Assembly: GCA_963854735.1 (NCBI GenBank)
Contig: OY978098.1
Span: 1,610,001-1,674,000 of the forward strand
Direction of reading: 5' to 3'
Source: Marvania coccoides
Lineage: Eukaryota; Chlorophyta; Trebouxiophyceae; Chlorellales; Chlorellaceae
Length of the DNA: 64,000 nt
This document shows, one piece after another, positions 10,101-20,372 of this stretch. How positions within the stretch are numbered: position 1 is the first letter of the stretch; every line of letters begins with the position of its first letter. Under the pieces are notes generated by a model. That model was not told where the DNA came from, did no database searches, and worked only from the letters and a program-made list of their open reading frames with translations. The position numbers and the translations under genes are program-made.

Positions 10101-11454
10101 CGCTCCGCTGGGGGACACGCAGGTGGCCTCGCGGGTGGTGTTGCCCCCACCACAGGCGGCGCTGCAAGTGGTCCAGGGCGAGTACTGGAAGTAGGCCTCG
10201 GCGCACTCAGTTCTGTTTTTGTATTGGGTCAAAAGAGAAGTAAAAAGAGCGTTGTAATCAATCATCGTCAAGGTATGGGAAAAGCAAAGACAATGCCTTT
10301 TTTTCCTCCCACCCAAATTATTTCAAAAAAAAAAAATCAATTAAGAAAAACCACTTACGAGCAGGACTGGGAGGTCTGGGCTGCTGCCTCAGCGCCTCCA
10401 GGGCAGGACAGCAGCGGCAGCAGCGTGCCGTCCGCGGCGTAGCACGAGGCAACGCGGGTGCTGATGCCCTCACCACACGCGGGGGAGCAGGCGCTCCAGG
10501 GGCCAAACACAATCTCAGCTGCCTCCCCCATAGTTTCAGTGCTGTTGTTGGCGTCGGTGGCATTGGGCGCGGGCTCAATGGGGCGCAGCGGCGGGGGAGG
10601 CGGCGGGAAGAACCCAAAGCCCACCACGGGCTCCACAGAGGAGCTCACCACCAGGAACTGCAGTCCTGGGCCCGAGGCAAAGGACTGCAGCCCGTCGCTG
10701 ATGGTTCTCTGAACCGTGTTGTTGCCCAGCGCGTCCGCCAACGCCACGGCCGACTGCAGGTCGGGCGTCTGCAGGGTGAGCAGGTAGCTGGAGCAGTAGA
10801 CGGGGAACTCTTGGGTGGCCTGGGAGCCGCTGCCGGAGATGCAGGCGGGGCGGCACGACCCCGCGGCCACGGCTGTGTTGATCTTGGGGTTGGAGGCGAT
10901 GGTGTAGCACACCAGGGTGTTGTTGGAAGTGTCCTTGTCGCAGGCGCCGCCGGAGGCTGCTTCGTAGACGTCTTCGGAGATGACTACGCCGTCGCCGCAG
11001 TTGTACACCGGGTTGGAGCACGGCAGCTGCTGGGTACCGCTGGTGCAGTTGGTGCCGGAGGAGAGGGAGACCTGGAGGGACAAGGGGAAGAGTAGCGTTA
11101 GCGACTGCACCACCCCTTTTTTTGGCGGCACCCTTTTAGTTTTAGTTCTACCTGGCAACCCGATAAATCCAACTGCTCGGTCAGCAGCCGAATGAAGGCG
11201 TCGTTGAGCAGCTCCTCGCCATAGCGGGCGCCCTGCAGCGTCACGTCGGCAACCACGCGGTAGAAGCGCGGGCTGGTGTAGATGAAATCACAGTTCCCTT
11301 CGTTTACGATGCTGGATGGGGAAGATGGAGCAGGTGCGGGGGCAAACGTCACGATCGGGGCTGCCTCCGCAGGAGGTGGAGGAGAGGATGGTGGTGGTGA
11401 CAGCTGGCCAGCAGCCACGTTGGCGCACAGCAGCAGCAAGACTGCTTGCAACAT
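7157..11454 (-). CDS. Single-pass receptor-like protein with TSP1 and EGF-like repeats
   Basis: Four exons (11454-11152, 11071-10359, 10212-9236, 9144-7157), all phase-consistent, give 1326 aa. The order is: signal peptide (MLQAVLLLLCANVAAG), Pro-rich linker, a unique extracellular region, three thrombospondin-type-1 repeats (WSACSPACGEG, WTTCSAACGGG, WGECSAPCGGG), an EGF-like module (CTCNAGYSGAYC), a Cys-rich block with VDxCGVCxG units, a second EGF-like module (CECHAGYAGPNC), a transmembrane segment (about residues 836-863) ending CCCCWKRRR, and a ~460-residue cytoplasmic tail. The tail has three copies of a short motif, GLRQLHD, GLRQMYG and GLRQLYG (about residues 907, 987, 1005). It is probably a cell-surface adhesion or signalling protein. 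No kinase domain is present. Ligand and partner are unknown. Confidence 0.85.
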
Positions 11455-11867
11455 GTCGTTCCAACCACCGAACAGTTAATTTGTTGTCAGACGGACATAC
11501 CGCACGCCAAGGTGCTCCAAATAAATGAATAAATATGTTGGAATTGTTGTATATGCAAATTTTATTAAATTGACGTTCTGAGTGGGAGGGGGTTTAACCA
11601 ACAACTTTTGCCGGGGCACAAAAAACACGCGCGTTCGTTGCTAAATTCGTTGTAGTGACTGGAATGAAAGCTTACATGTAAAGCAATTAACGCGTTCATG
11701 TCGCTCCCGCGTGGAGAGACCGCCGCTGCTAAAAGTCCGTTTGTTTGACGTCGTTCAAAATTGAAAAATATTGTCGATCACATTTTGAAGCCAGCATATT
11801 GTGCAATCAACGCGTGCATATATGTTTCTTGTGTTCCTCGTCTCGAACGACGTAGCCTTGTAGCCGC
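11455..11867. other. Intergenic
   Basis: Promoter side of the receptor-like gene and 3' side of the next minus-strand gene. AT-rich, with no further feature seen. Confidence 0.5.
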
Positions 11868-12687
11868 TTAGCTGGGAGGGGAGGGGGTTGGGGTAGGAGG
11901 CGGCGCCTCATCCGGCGCCTCAGCCACATTCTCGCAGCGCCCCAGTCGGGCGAGCCCTGGGGGGCAAGAAGATTCGCTGTGCCCAGGTGCTTGCTGGCTG
12001 CTCCCGCCCCCGTGTCCTCCGTTGCCGCCACCACATTTGCACTTTGCCACCGCACTTGAGATGCTGGAGGCCAGGATGTCTTCCAGCTGCTCGGTTACCA
12101 CCGAGGAGGACGCCTCAGTAGACCCAGCCCCCGACTCTGCGGTGGCATCTGCTTGCGCTGCCGCCGTCCCCATGCCATTGCGGATGACATCAGCCTCGGT
12201 GCTGGCCTGGTTGCCGCCGCAAGCTTGCGCCAGGGCGTCAGAGATGCTGGCAGAAATGTCGCCGGCCACATCTGTTACCACGGCTGCGCTGGCAGCTGCG
12301 CCCTCCTCGGGGCAATTCCCAGCACGCCGCTCCCGCCCAGTGGTGACCAGCGCCTCGGTGGAGCTCTGCATTTTTTTAAATTGGTATTATTAAATTTACT
12401 CCAATTTTTCTCCGCTGTCAAGATTCAATTACATTTCTGTCAATAAAACTCACCGCAGCCAGGGCTTCAGCGCTGACGCGGATGTTGCAAGGGCACGTCC
12501 TGCAGGCTGCAAAGGCGGAGGTAATGACGTTGACAGCGTTGGTTTCGGCGTCCACCACGGCGACTTCTACGCTGCGGATGTTGCAGCCAGCTTGGACGCT
12601 GCCGATGAGAAGGGCAGCCAGCGAGAAGACCAAAAATACTTTGGCCCTGATGATATTTTTTTTTGTGGAGATCATTTTTTGCGACAA
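11868..12687 (-). CDS. Small secreted Cys/Ala-rich protein of unknown function
   Basis: Two exons (12687-12454 and 12365-11868), phase 0, 243 aa. A hydrophobic signal peptide (VFLVFSLAALLIG) is preceded by a basic stretch; Met at 12675 is an alternative start. The mature part has several Cys pairs (CRTCPC, CKCGGG), a long Ala/Ser/Thr helix-prone stretch, and a Pro-rich C-terminal tail. No domain is recognised. It is probably extracellular or in the cell wall, by inference from the signal peptide and tail composition only. Confidence 0.7.
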
Positions 12688-13051
12688 CTGTGTGAAATTA
12701 GCTCAAAGTAATTTAATAAGTGTTTTAAAAAACTATGGACGGGGGCATTTCAAAATTGTTTTGAGCAGCATCATCCTTGAATGCTCAGCATATGAAAAAG
12801 AAAGAAACCAATTTCATGCAACAAACATTCGGAGTATATTGGGCATATGAAGCAAACATTTCTTTCTCTCAAAAGTCAGGGACTGCCCCATATTTCCTTT
12901 TCGCACGTTTACGTAGTTTGATTTCCAATAGCCGCCCTCAGGATGCTTCTCTTCGTTCTTTCTTCCTTCTCCATCAGATAACCGTCCCCTTGCCCTGCTT
13001 GTCTCATCATCATCATCATGGTCGATTTATTTTATTACAAACACTTCACCA
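12688..13051. other. Intergenic
   Basis: AT-rich spacer between two minus-strand genes, holding the 3' UTR of NAA35 and the promoter of the secreted protein. No feature seen. Confidence 0.5.
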
Positions 13052-15440
13052 CTACGTTTTCTTCGCCGCACTGCTGCTACTGCTGCTGCTTTTCAGCACG
13101 AGCGCCGGATAATACAAAATCGTGCTGTGCTGCAACGCCACCTTGAAGTCCCACCCCACGCAGAACGGCGGCGTCTTTCCCACATCCATGCCCGCCGACT
13201 GCACCAGCAGCTTCACCGCCATCATGTTTTGCACCGCAACACGAGCCACGCCCTTCAGGTGCTGTGCCTGCTCAGGAGGGAGGGTCTGGCCCGCAGCAGA
13301 CCGCTCCAGGGCTGCCACCCCATTCTGCGCCTTGTAGAACGCGTCGTAGGCGGCCATGAGCACGCGCTTTGCGTTCAGCGGCACACCCATCGGAAACAGC
13401 GACCGCTGAAAGTTCAGGAAATCATCGTAGCGCAGCGGTGCGGGGCGCACAGCGGGGGAAAAGCACCCGTACCGCTGCTCAAAGCGCTCCCGCTCGGTGT
13501 TGAAGGGCGCCAGGGGCGCGGTTATGAGCCCCAAGATGGAGAGCGCCTGCGTCAGGTGCACCAGCCCTTCGCACATCGTACGATCAACTTGGATGGCCAC
13601 AGTGGCGGCGGTGCGGGCCTCCTCCGCCGCAAGGACGTCTGAGGACGGTTTGCGCGCTTTTGCGCTCTTGCCGCCGTGCTTTTTGTTGTGCAGGGGCGGC
13701 GGCGGCGGTCGCATGCTGCTCATCTCCCCAATTGCCAGCTGTCCCTCCCCCAGCAGGTAGTTGCAGTAAAAGTACAGCGCGCTGTACTCGTGCGGTGCGT
13801 ACACCTCCAGCGGGAATCCCATCATGAGGTGAGCCACCATGGTCCAGGTTGCCTGGTTCTCAACCCACGCCGCCACTGGACCCTATAATGGAAGAATAAT
13901 CAATAGTAGGAAGGTAAGAAAGCCGCAATTGGCGGGAAAACGAAAGCAAACTTAAGATATACATATGGATCATCGGCGTCGACACCCATAAAATATTTTG
14001 CATTCAATATCCTTTTGGTTTCTCACTGCCATTGCGTTGCCCTCTGGGTCGTAGGGCTGCCAGCTCCACCCCTGCCGCTTGAACCATTCCTGCAACCCCT
14101 CCGACGCTTCCGCATTGAACGCGTGGTCGATCATGTTGCGCCAGTCCTCCAGCAGGCGGCGGCAGCGGCGGCGCTGGCGGCAGCGGTTCAGACACATCGT
14201 GTGGCACCACCCCTGCACCGCGATCGCGCACTGCTCCAGAAACACCGCCGTGTCGGGGCTGGGAGGGGCCTCCACCGACCACCCAAACTCCGCGGCAATC
14301 ATCTGCTGGGAAGGCGCCCACGCTGCGGAAGTCGACGGCCGCTGTTGCTGCTTCGAGGGCAGCCGCAGCGAGGCCACCAGCGCGCGGTGCACGACCGACC
14401 GTACGACCGGCAAGTTCTTGGGCGCTGCTGCGAACTGGATGAGCCGCGGTCGGAGCTCCCGCCAGGAGCGGCAGCTGGCAATCCACCTGCAGGCGGCGCC
14501 TATGCCCTCCAGTGTGCATTTCCAGTGCTCCACCGCATGCGCAAACGGCACCACAGTGACGACGCGAGGCGGGGCCAGCCCCATTGCTCTTCGGTGCACC
14601 TCCGGTGAAAACCCAGGGGCGGCCTCGACTGCATCCTCTGGCAACGCAGACTCCGCGCACGCCTGCAGTGCCGCGCACGCGTCGTCACATATCAGCGCCG
14701 CCTTCTCTAGGCTCTCCTTCGTGGCGGGGTGCACCGCCTGAAGGAGTTGCAGCAGCAGCAGCCGGAAGCGCAGCCGGTGCGCTGCCGGGCCCTTTCCTGC
14801 GGCCTGGATGCCCTTGCGCAGCGCTTCCTGGGCCGATTTTACCGCGGGCTGCCCTGGCAGGTCCAACCTGAATCCAAATATGTGCATGAGCATGTCTTCG
14901 TCGTCTACAACTTGGCCGCTCATTACTGCGTCATGCAGAAGGGTGCAGGTGGAGCGCACACCCACGCATGTAGCATGTAGCACGGGGTTGCTCTCCAGCC
15001 TGCATAAAAACACGCAGTTTTAGAATTTGCATTGCTGTGGTGATGGCTGTTTCTTCGTTATGGAAAACAAAAAGGAATAAAAGCCCTTGCCTGTCGGTGT
15101 TTAGGAGGTAAAGGGACGTGAATACCGACTGCGACAGCAGCACCCCCGAGTGCCACGTGGCTTCCATGGCCAGCAGGCGGTCCATCACTGCAAGCACTGA
15201 CTCATGGGTAAGTTCTTCTACCGGGGCCATCCCCTCTGCGATGAGCTCCTCTGCCGTGGAGACGTGGCCTCGGCGCAGCCCCACGTCCATCTTAGCGTCC
15301 CCTATCTCAATGGCGATCATTGCATCGTGCAGGCTGAAGTTCTCGCCGGCAAGCAGCTCGCCCACCGCCATGCCGTCGCACACCCGCTGCAGGAAGGGCT
15401 GCACGTCGACATGGTGGAGCATCGGGAGGTCGTCTCCCAT
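13052..15440 (-). CDS. NAA35: N-alpha-acetyltransferase 35, NatC auxiliary subunit (Mak10-like)
   Basis: Three exons (15440-15091, 14999-14027, 13882-13052) give 717 aa, close to human NAA35 (725 aa). The Mak10 signature is clear: GMAVGELLAGENFSLHDAM then AIEIGDAKMDVGLRR. Later segments such as GPVAAWVENQATWTM and LPPEQAQH are compatible with the family. The protein anchors NatC at the ribosome for co-translational N-terminal acetylation of Met-hydrophobic starts. The first intron uses a GC donor (CAG|GCAAGG at 15091/15090). The start at 15440 is the first ATG of the exon; an additional short upstream exon cannot be excluded. It is head-to-head with CDK5RAP3 (265 bp between start codons). Confidence 0.88.
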
Positions 15441-15705
15441 GGGAGTTTGTGGAGAGGTGGTGTCTGGCCACGCTATCAGCAGGAAGAAAAAAGCAATGTT
15501 TGATGGACTAGTGTACGGTGATGGCGTAGGAAGAGGGGAGGTTCTGGAGCCTGATCACGATGCGTGATGAGAATATAATTTTTGATATTAAAGATCATTA
15601 ATTCGAAAGGCTTTTCGGCATTTTGGATGATTTTACATCCAAAATCGAAAAAAAAATGAAAATGCAAGATTTTTATTCTGTTCTATATTCTTTTTATTTT
15701 GAATA

Positions 15706-17674
15706 ATGTTTGCACGCCTGGTAGGAGAGGGGTACGATCGCCCTGATGGCGACGACCAGCTGCCACTCGATGTGAACTACCAAAAAGTCTCCGAGTGGCT
15801 GGTGCGTTGGCGCATAGCTATGGCGCCTTGCACATTGCCATGTCATTGCTCTGTTTCACCTGCAGCAGCCAACATCGCCTGAACCCCACCCTCGACCATT
15901 TGTTGTGCAGATCGATCGAAGGCTGTTGCCTACCGACTGGACGCGCAAGTTGGCAGTCATTCAAGCCAAGGCGACAGATGCAGCAAAAGAGCTGCCTCCT
16001 GGGTTCATGGGGCAGTTTGACGGTACGTGTGCCGGGTTGCATGCTCCCCTTTGTGCCACAATGTGATCTTGCAGTTGAGCAGCAGTTTCGTGTTTTTGTG
16101 TGCAGGGGGAGAGGACGCCCCCATCGACTACTTCAGGGCGCGTGAGATTCTAACCATGCTGTCTGAGACCGCGGAGAGGGGCCTGCTGGGGTCGTTGAAG
16201 GGCGCTGCAGGCGGCTGGGGGAGAGTCCTCAAAGCCTACGAAGCCAACAGTGAGCTTTAACTGTGTAATTTTGCGATAATTAGGAACAATCTTCTCAATT
16301 TCATCATTACTAACACCCCTTCGATTACAATTACGAAACCGCGCAGTGCTGCACGTGGCTGAGGGCGGCCTCACCATGGCCAGAAACGTTGACTTTGAAA
16401 TTCCATTCTTTAAGAAGCAAGCAGCAAAAAATCAGCAGCTCATGGTAGACCTCGACCGCCGCGTCGCAGAGTCGATGAAGAGCGCGTCGGCAGCGGCTGC
16501 AGACTTTGCGCAGGAGCTCAAAGCAATGGGAATAGCGGAGCAAGCGGCAGCAGCCCCCACCCCCGGTGCGCTGCGTGCTGCGCTGGCGGGCCTGGCCCGA
16601 GAGCTGCCGGCAATGGTGCGTGAGGCCGTGGAGGCGGCGCAGGAGCCTCTCATCGGCGATGCTGCTGGGTACTACGCAGGTTTCACAGCAGCAACAGCGC
16701 CTTCCGCCGCGGCGTCCACTGCGGCGCTGCCCACGCTCGTGGAGGTGCGCGAAGGGCGCACAGAGCCCCCAAAACAGGGGCTTGCCGCGCTGGAGGAGCA
16801 GCCTGCAGCAGGAGCAAGCGGTGGAGTGTTTGGTGGCAGCGGCGATGATGACCCTTTGGCGGCGCTGCAGGCTCTGGCTGGGGGCCCTGCCGCCGCTGTC
16901 GGGGTCACCTGGGACCTGGAAGTGCCTGCGGACAGCGAGGCCAGCGCAGCGGGCGCTATCTCTTGGGATTTTGACGACGTTGCCAGAGAGGAGGGCGACG
17001 CTGGTGGCGCTGCTGCAGAGCCTGGCATCTCGTGGGACATCGACGTCAGCGCCGTGGGCGAAGACAGCGAGGCTGTGGTGGAAGCAGAGGCGCTGAACGC
17101 CACTGCTGCTGATGCTGCGGAAGTCGCTTCTTCTTCTTCCGCTGTGGCGTTCTCAGGCTCCTCTAGCGCCGAGGTGCAGCGCCTGATGGCGGACGCCGCC
17201 TACCGTGCCCGCTTTTTAGACGACTTGTACGAGCTGCATGCTTTCCTGGGGCAGCGCTGTGCTGAGCTGCCCAGCCAGAGTCAATCAGCGGTGGCTGGGG
17301 CGCCGGCAGAGGTGGCGGCAGTGGACGCAGCGGCGGCAGCGGCCATGCGCGCAGCTGTGGGCACTGTCATAGCGGCGCTCACCGGCCCTCGCATGCTGCA
17401 GCTGCTGTCCCTGGCGACCAGCTCAGTGCACTGCGAGCGTGTGGCGGCCAAGCTGGCGCGCCAGGGGGGCCAGGAAGGCAAGTTCAAACGCGCCGCTGCG
17501 GACGCTGCCGCCCGCAAAGCCGAGGCGCAGCGCCAGTTGGTGGCCGACTCTGCCAAGCTGGCTGCGTTGGTGCGGCGGACGCGGAGGGTGAAGAGCGGAG
17601 TGGAAGAGGCGCTGGGCACAAAGCTGGGGCGCAGGGTCAACGTGCAGGGCGAGATCAGCACCGCGTTGGCGTGA
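15706..17674 (+). CDS. CDK5RAP3: CDK5 regulatory subunit-associated protein 3 (C53/LZAP)
   Basis: Four exons (15706-15801, 15911-16022, 16106-16249, 16347-17674), 559 aa. The N-terminal half matches the family: NYQKVSEWLIDRRLLPTDW, a FRAREILTMLSET stretch, and RNVDFEIPFFKKQAAKNQQL. C53 is the substrate adaptor of the UFMylation E3 complex and an ER-phagy receptor. The central disordered loop holds three Trp-Asp motifs (VTWDLE near 16903, ISWDFD near 16958, ISWDID near 17027) where other C53 proteins carry shuffled ATG8/UFM1-interacting motifs. The C-terminal helical region is Ala-rich. The gene converges on the CCNDBP1-like gene, with 138 bp between stop codons. Confidence 0.9.
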
Positions 17675-17812
17675 GAAGGCATAAGGCCGGGAGCCCTTGT
17701 GTGCAAATACATGCACGAGTGCTAAAATTAAAGGGGGGCAAAAAAAAATTATTTTGGTTTTTTAATCTTCTTAACACAAACGCCATTTCACCCAACAAAT
17801 AATAACATAGCT

Positions 17813-18739
17813 TCAAGAAGAAAGTATATCCACCAGCCGCAGCGTCGCTTTCTGCGCCTCCTCTGCCGCCGCTGTTGCCGCCCCCCGCGGCACCTCTCCC
17901 AGCTCTTCGGCAATGAGCTCGCACCCCGTGGCCACCGCCTCGGCCGCTCCCCGCACCTCCTCCGCCTCCTCCTCCGCCGAGTACGCCGCCGCCGCCAAGT
18001 CATCCGCTGCCGCGCCCAGCTGCCGCGCGTGAAACAGCACGCTCTCCCAACACTCAGCATCGCTGCCGCCGCCCTCTTCGCCTCGCTTTGACTGAGCCAG
18101 CAGCTCCCGCATGGCAGCGCGCACCACGGTGCCTGCGGCGGCAACGGCGTCTCTCGCACCCCTCAGCACCTCACTCCCATTTTCCGCCGCCTCTACCGTC
18201 TCCTCGTCTTCTCCTTCTCCTTCGTCTGCTGCCTCCTCCAGCTCGGCTGCAGCGTCGTCCAGCTGCCGCGCAATCACCGCCAGCGCCCGCCCAACGGCAG
18301 TGCAGTTGTCCAGCGGGGCTTTGGCTGCGGCGTCGCACGCCTCCATGACTTGCCCCGCCAGAGGGGGCAGCGCTGCGGGGTTTGCCGCTGCAGCTGCCGC
18401 GCGCACCAGGGCGACGGCGGCATCCACGACGGCGGCTGCCGCGGCCTGCAGCGCGGCGCGCAGCGTGGGTCCGCCGTGCCCTGCTGCGCTGGCCAGCAGC
18501 ATGCACAGCGTGGTCCCAGCGTCACGCAGCCCCGCCAGCAGCGCGGTCGCCGCGTCGGGCGGCGGGGCCTGCGGCTGGCTGAACATGAACCCCACTTTGG
18601 CGGCCTCGGATTTAAGGACGGCAGCCGCTGCGGCAACTTGGTCTGCCGGCGGTGGCGGGGCAGAAGTGTCGGGGGCGCAGCGCACGATGTCTAGGGCGGT
18701 GAGCAGCGCACTGCACGTGGCTTCTGCTGCTTCCTTCAT
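17813..18739 (-). CDS. CCNDBP1: Cyclin-D1-binding protein 1 / GCIP-like protein (second cistron)
   Basis: Single exon, 308 aa from ATG 18739. The N-terminal half aligns by eye with the GCIP family: SEAAKVGFMFSQP, then a helical bundle and a CDAAAKAPLDNCTAVGRAL segment. The rest is Ala-rich helix with an acidic stretch (EEAADEGEGEDEE). The animal protein binds cyclin D and helix-loop-helix factors; the role in algae is unknown. Its ATG overlaps the stop codon of the upstream CHCH gene (ATGA at 18739-18736). No separate promoter space exists, so it is probably translated from a shared transcript. The frame is open 20 codons further upstream but without another ATG. Confidence 0.8.
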   Translation of the reverse strand: MKEAAEATCSALLTALDIVRCAPDTSAPPPPADQVAAAAAVLKSEAAKVGFMFSQPQAPPPDAATALLAGLRDAGTTLCMLLASAAGHGGPTLRAALQAAAAAVVDAAVALVRAAAAAANPAALPPLAGQVMEACDAAAKAPLDNCTAVGRALAVIARQLDDAAAELEEAADEGEGEDEETVEAAENGSEVLRGARDAVAAAGTVVRAAMRELLAQSKRGEEGGGSDAECWESVLFHARQLGAAADDLAAAAYSAEEEAEEVRGAAEAVATGCELIAEELGEVPRGAATAAAEEAQKATLRLVDILSS

Positions 18740-18996
18740 TGCTTTGTCTTGGGGCCCTTGCTGCACGCCAGCTGGAACGCCTGCACTTCCGCCAAGCACT
18801 TTTTTTGGTCGCCCTTGTTCTCCTCAAGGCACTTTTTCAAAGCCTCCACGTCGCACGGAGACAGGTTCTTAGCGGCCTGCGTGGTATGTGCGCGCGAAAA
18901 GAAGATGGAATTTTACTTATAAAACATTTTGGCACAGGCAATTTGCAAAATAAAAAATAAAATATGAGGTGCACTATTCCTCACCTGCTCGTCCAT
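18736..18996 (-). CDS. 50-aa CHCH-like twin-cysteine protein (first cistron)
   Basis: Two exons: 18996-18985 (only four codons, MDEQ, then GTGAGG donor) and 18876-18736. Together they encode 50 aa with four cysteines in helices (CDVEALKKC, ten residues, then CLAEVQAFQLAC), the layout of coiled-coil-helix-coiled-coil-helix proteins of the mitochondrial intermembrane space. The Cys spacing (CX7C and CX10C) is not the canonical CX9C, so the subfamily is uncertain. The stop codon shares two bases with the start of the CCNDBP1-like ORF. The gene is head-to-head with tubulin cofactor C (278 bp between start codons). Confidence 0.75.
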
Positions 18997-19274
18997 GCCC
19001 TTGCCCAGTTCAAACAAAAATTAATTTCAGTATGCTATATCTCGATTTGCAACCAGCAATCACTCCTCTTGCAACAATTGTTGCCAAAAAATTTTGAAAT
19101 TGTTTTTTCAAGAGCAGTTTTATCGCGTTGCCAAACAAATAAATATTTAATAAATCTGGAGTTGATTGAATCCTTCATTTCATCATCCAACCACTTGCAG
19201 TTCTCAGCTCTTTCTACGATCTTTTCAATAGTCAAACACCAGCATCTCTCTGAACACACACACAAACTATCGCG

Positions 19275-20264
19275 ATGGACGATGCCACTGCCGCCAAGCA
19301 GGCTGCTGTGGTGGAGCGGCTGAAGGCCCGAGAAGCGCAGCGCGTGGCAGAGGCCGCAAGGCGCCAAGAAGAGGCGTCTGCGTCAGGGGCACGCGAGTCT
19401 GCGCCAGCCTTTCTGCAAGAGTTTGGGCAGCGGCGGGCGGCGCTGGATCTCGAGCTGCGCAGCTGCGCCTCTCGCCCCGCCGATGACCTGGCGGCCAGCC
19501 TTTCAGCACTCGACGCCAGCCTCGCTGCCGCTGCATACTACCTGCCTCCCTACGACCTCCGCCAGTCCACCCTTGCGGTAGCAGACCTCAGAGAGCGCTT
19601 GAACGCCGCCGTGCAGGCGCAGCAGCCCCGCAAAAAGTTTTCATTCTCCAAACGGCCAGCGAGCAGCAGCAGTAGTGCACCACCAATAGCAGCAGCGCCA
19701 ACAGGCCCCCCACCACCCCAAGCCCAGCAACAGCAGCAGCACCATCCGTCTTCTGGGCGCACCATCCGGGGTCTACGGGGGCAGCGCATCACGATTTCGA
19801 CCGACGCTGTGGGCGGCAGTGAAGACGTCACGCTGGCTGACCTGGAGGGGTGCAGCGTGCGCCTGGTGGGCCCCTTGGGTGCTCTATTCATCTCTAACCT
19901 GCGGAACTGCACCGTGGAGGCCGGCCCGGTCGGCGGGGCCGCCCATGCGGAGGGGCTCCTTCGGTGCAAAATTTATTTGGCGTCCCGCCAAGTGCGCATC
20001 CACTCCGCCGAGAGCTGCGACTTCTATTTGCGTGTGCGGTCGGGGCCCATCATTGAGCACTCGCAGGGGCTGCGGTTTGCGCCCTACGCCTGCCCCGCTG
20101 CTGCCACGCGGGCGCAGCTGGCGGCGCAGGGGCTGGAGGCGGATGGCGGGGAGTGGGCGGCGGTGCAGGACTTTGGATGGCTGCGCGCCACCGCCTCACC
20201 CCATTGGAGCGTGCTGCCGGAGGGGGAGCGCCAGCAGGCTGGCAGCAGCAGCGACAAAATCTGA
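19275..20264 (+). CDS. TBCC: Tubulin-binding cofactor C
   Basis: Single exon, 329 aa. An N-terminal helical region (residues 1-125) is followed by a Ser/Pro/Gln-rich linker and the beta-helical C-CAP/cofactor C domain (about 155-305). The domain carries the arginine-finger loop SRQVRIHSAESCDFYLRVRS, the Q-x-R-x-H element that stimulates GTP hydrolysis by beta-tubulin in the supercomplex with cofactors D and E. Lengths and domain order match plant and animal TBCC. The start at 19275 is the first ATG. Confidence 0.93.
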   Translation: MDDATAAKQAAVVERLKAREAQRVAEAARRQEEASASGARESAPAFLQEFGQRRAALDLELRSCASRPADDLAASLSALDASLAAAAYYLPPYDLRQSTLAVADLRERLNAAVQAQQPRKKFSFSKRPASSSSSAPPIAAAPTGPPPPQAQQQQQHHPSSGRTIRGLRGQRITISTDAVGGSEDVTLADLEGCSVRLVGPLGALFISNLRNCTVEAGPVGGAAHAEGLLRCKIYLASRQVRIHSAESCDFYLRVRSGPIIEHSQGLRFAPYACPAAATRAQLAAQGLEADGGEWAAVQDFGWLRATASPHWSVLPEGERQQAGSSSDKI

Positions 20265-20372
20265 AATTCTTTTTTTGTAAATTTAAAAATGCGTAACCAA
20301 TTTAATAAAAGAAACCCATATTCATTTATCCCGCTCTTCCGCCGTCGAATATTGCCTCCCAAATCGTCACCA

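Noticed and set aside
8210..10442. Two plus-strand ORFs of 323 and 413 codons
   Set aside because: Antisense of the Cys/Gly/Pro-rich exons of the TSP1/EGF receptor gene.
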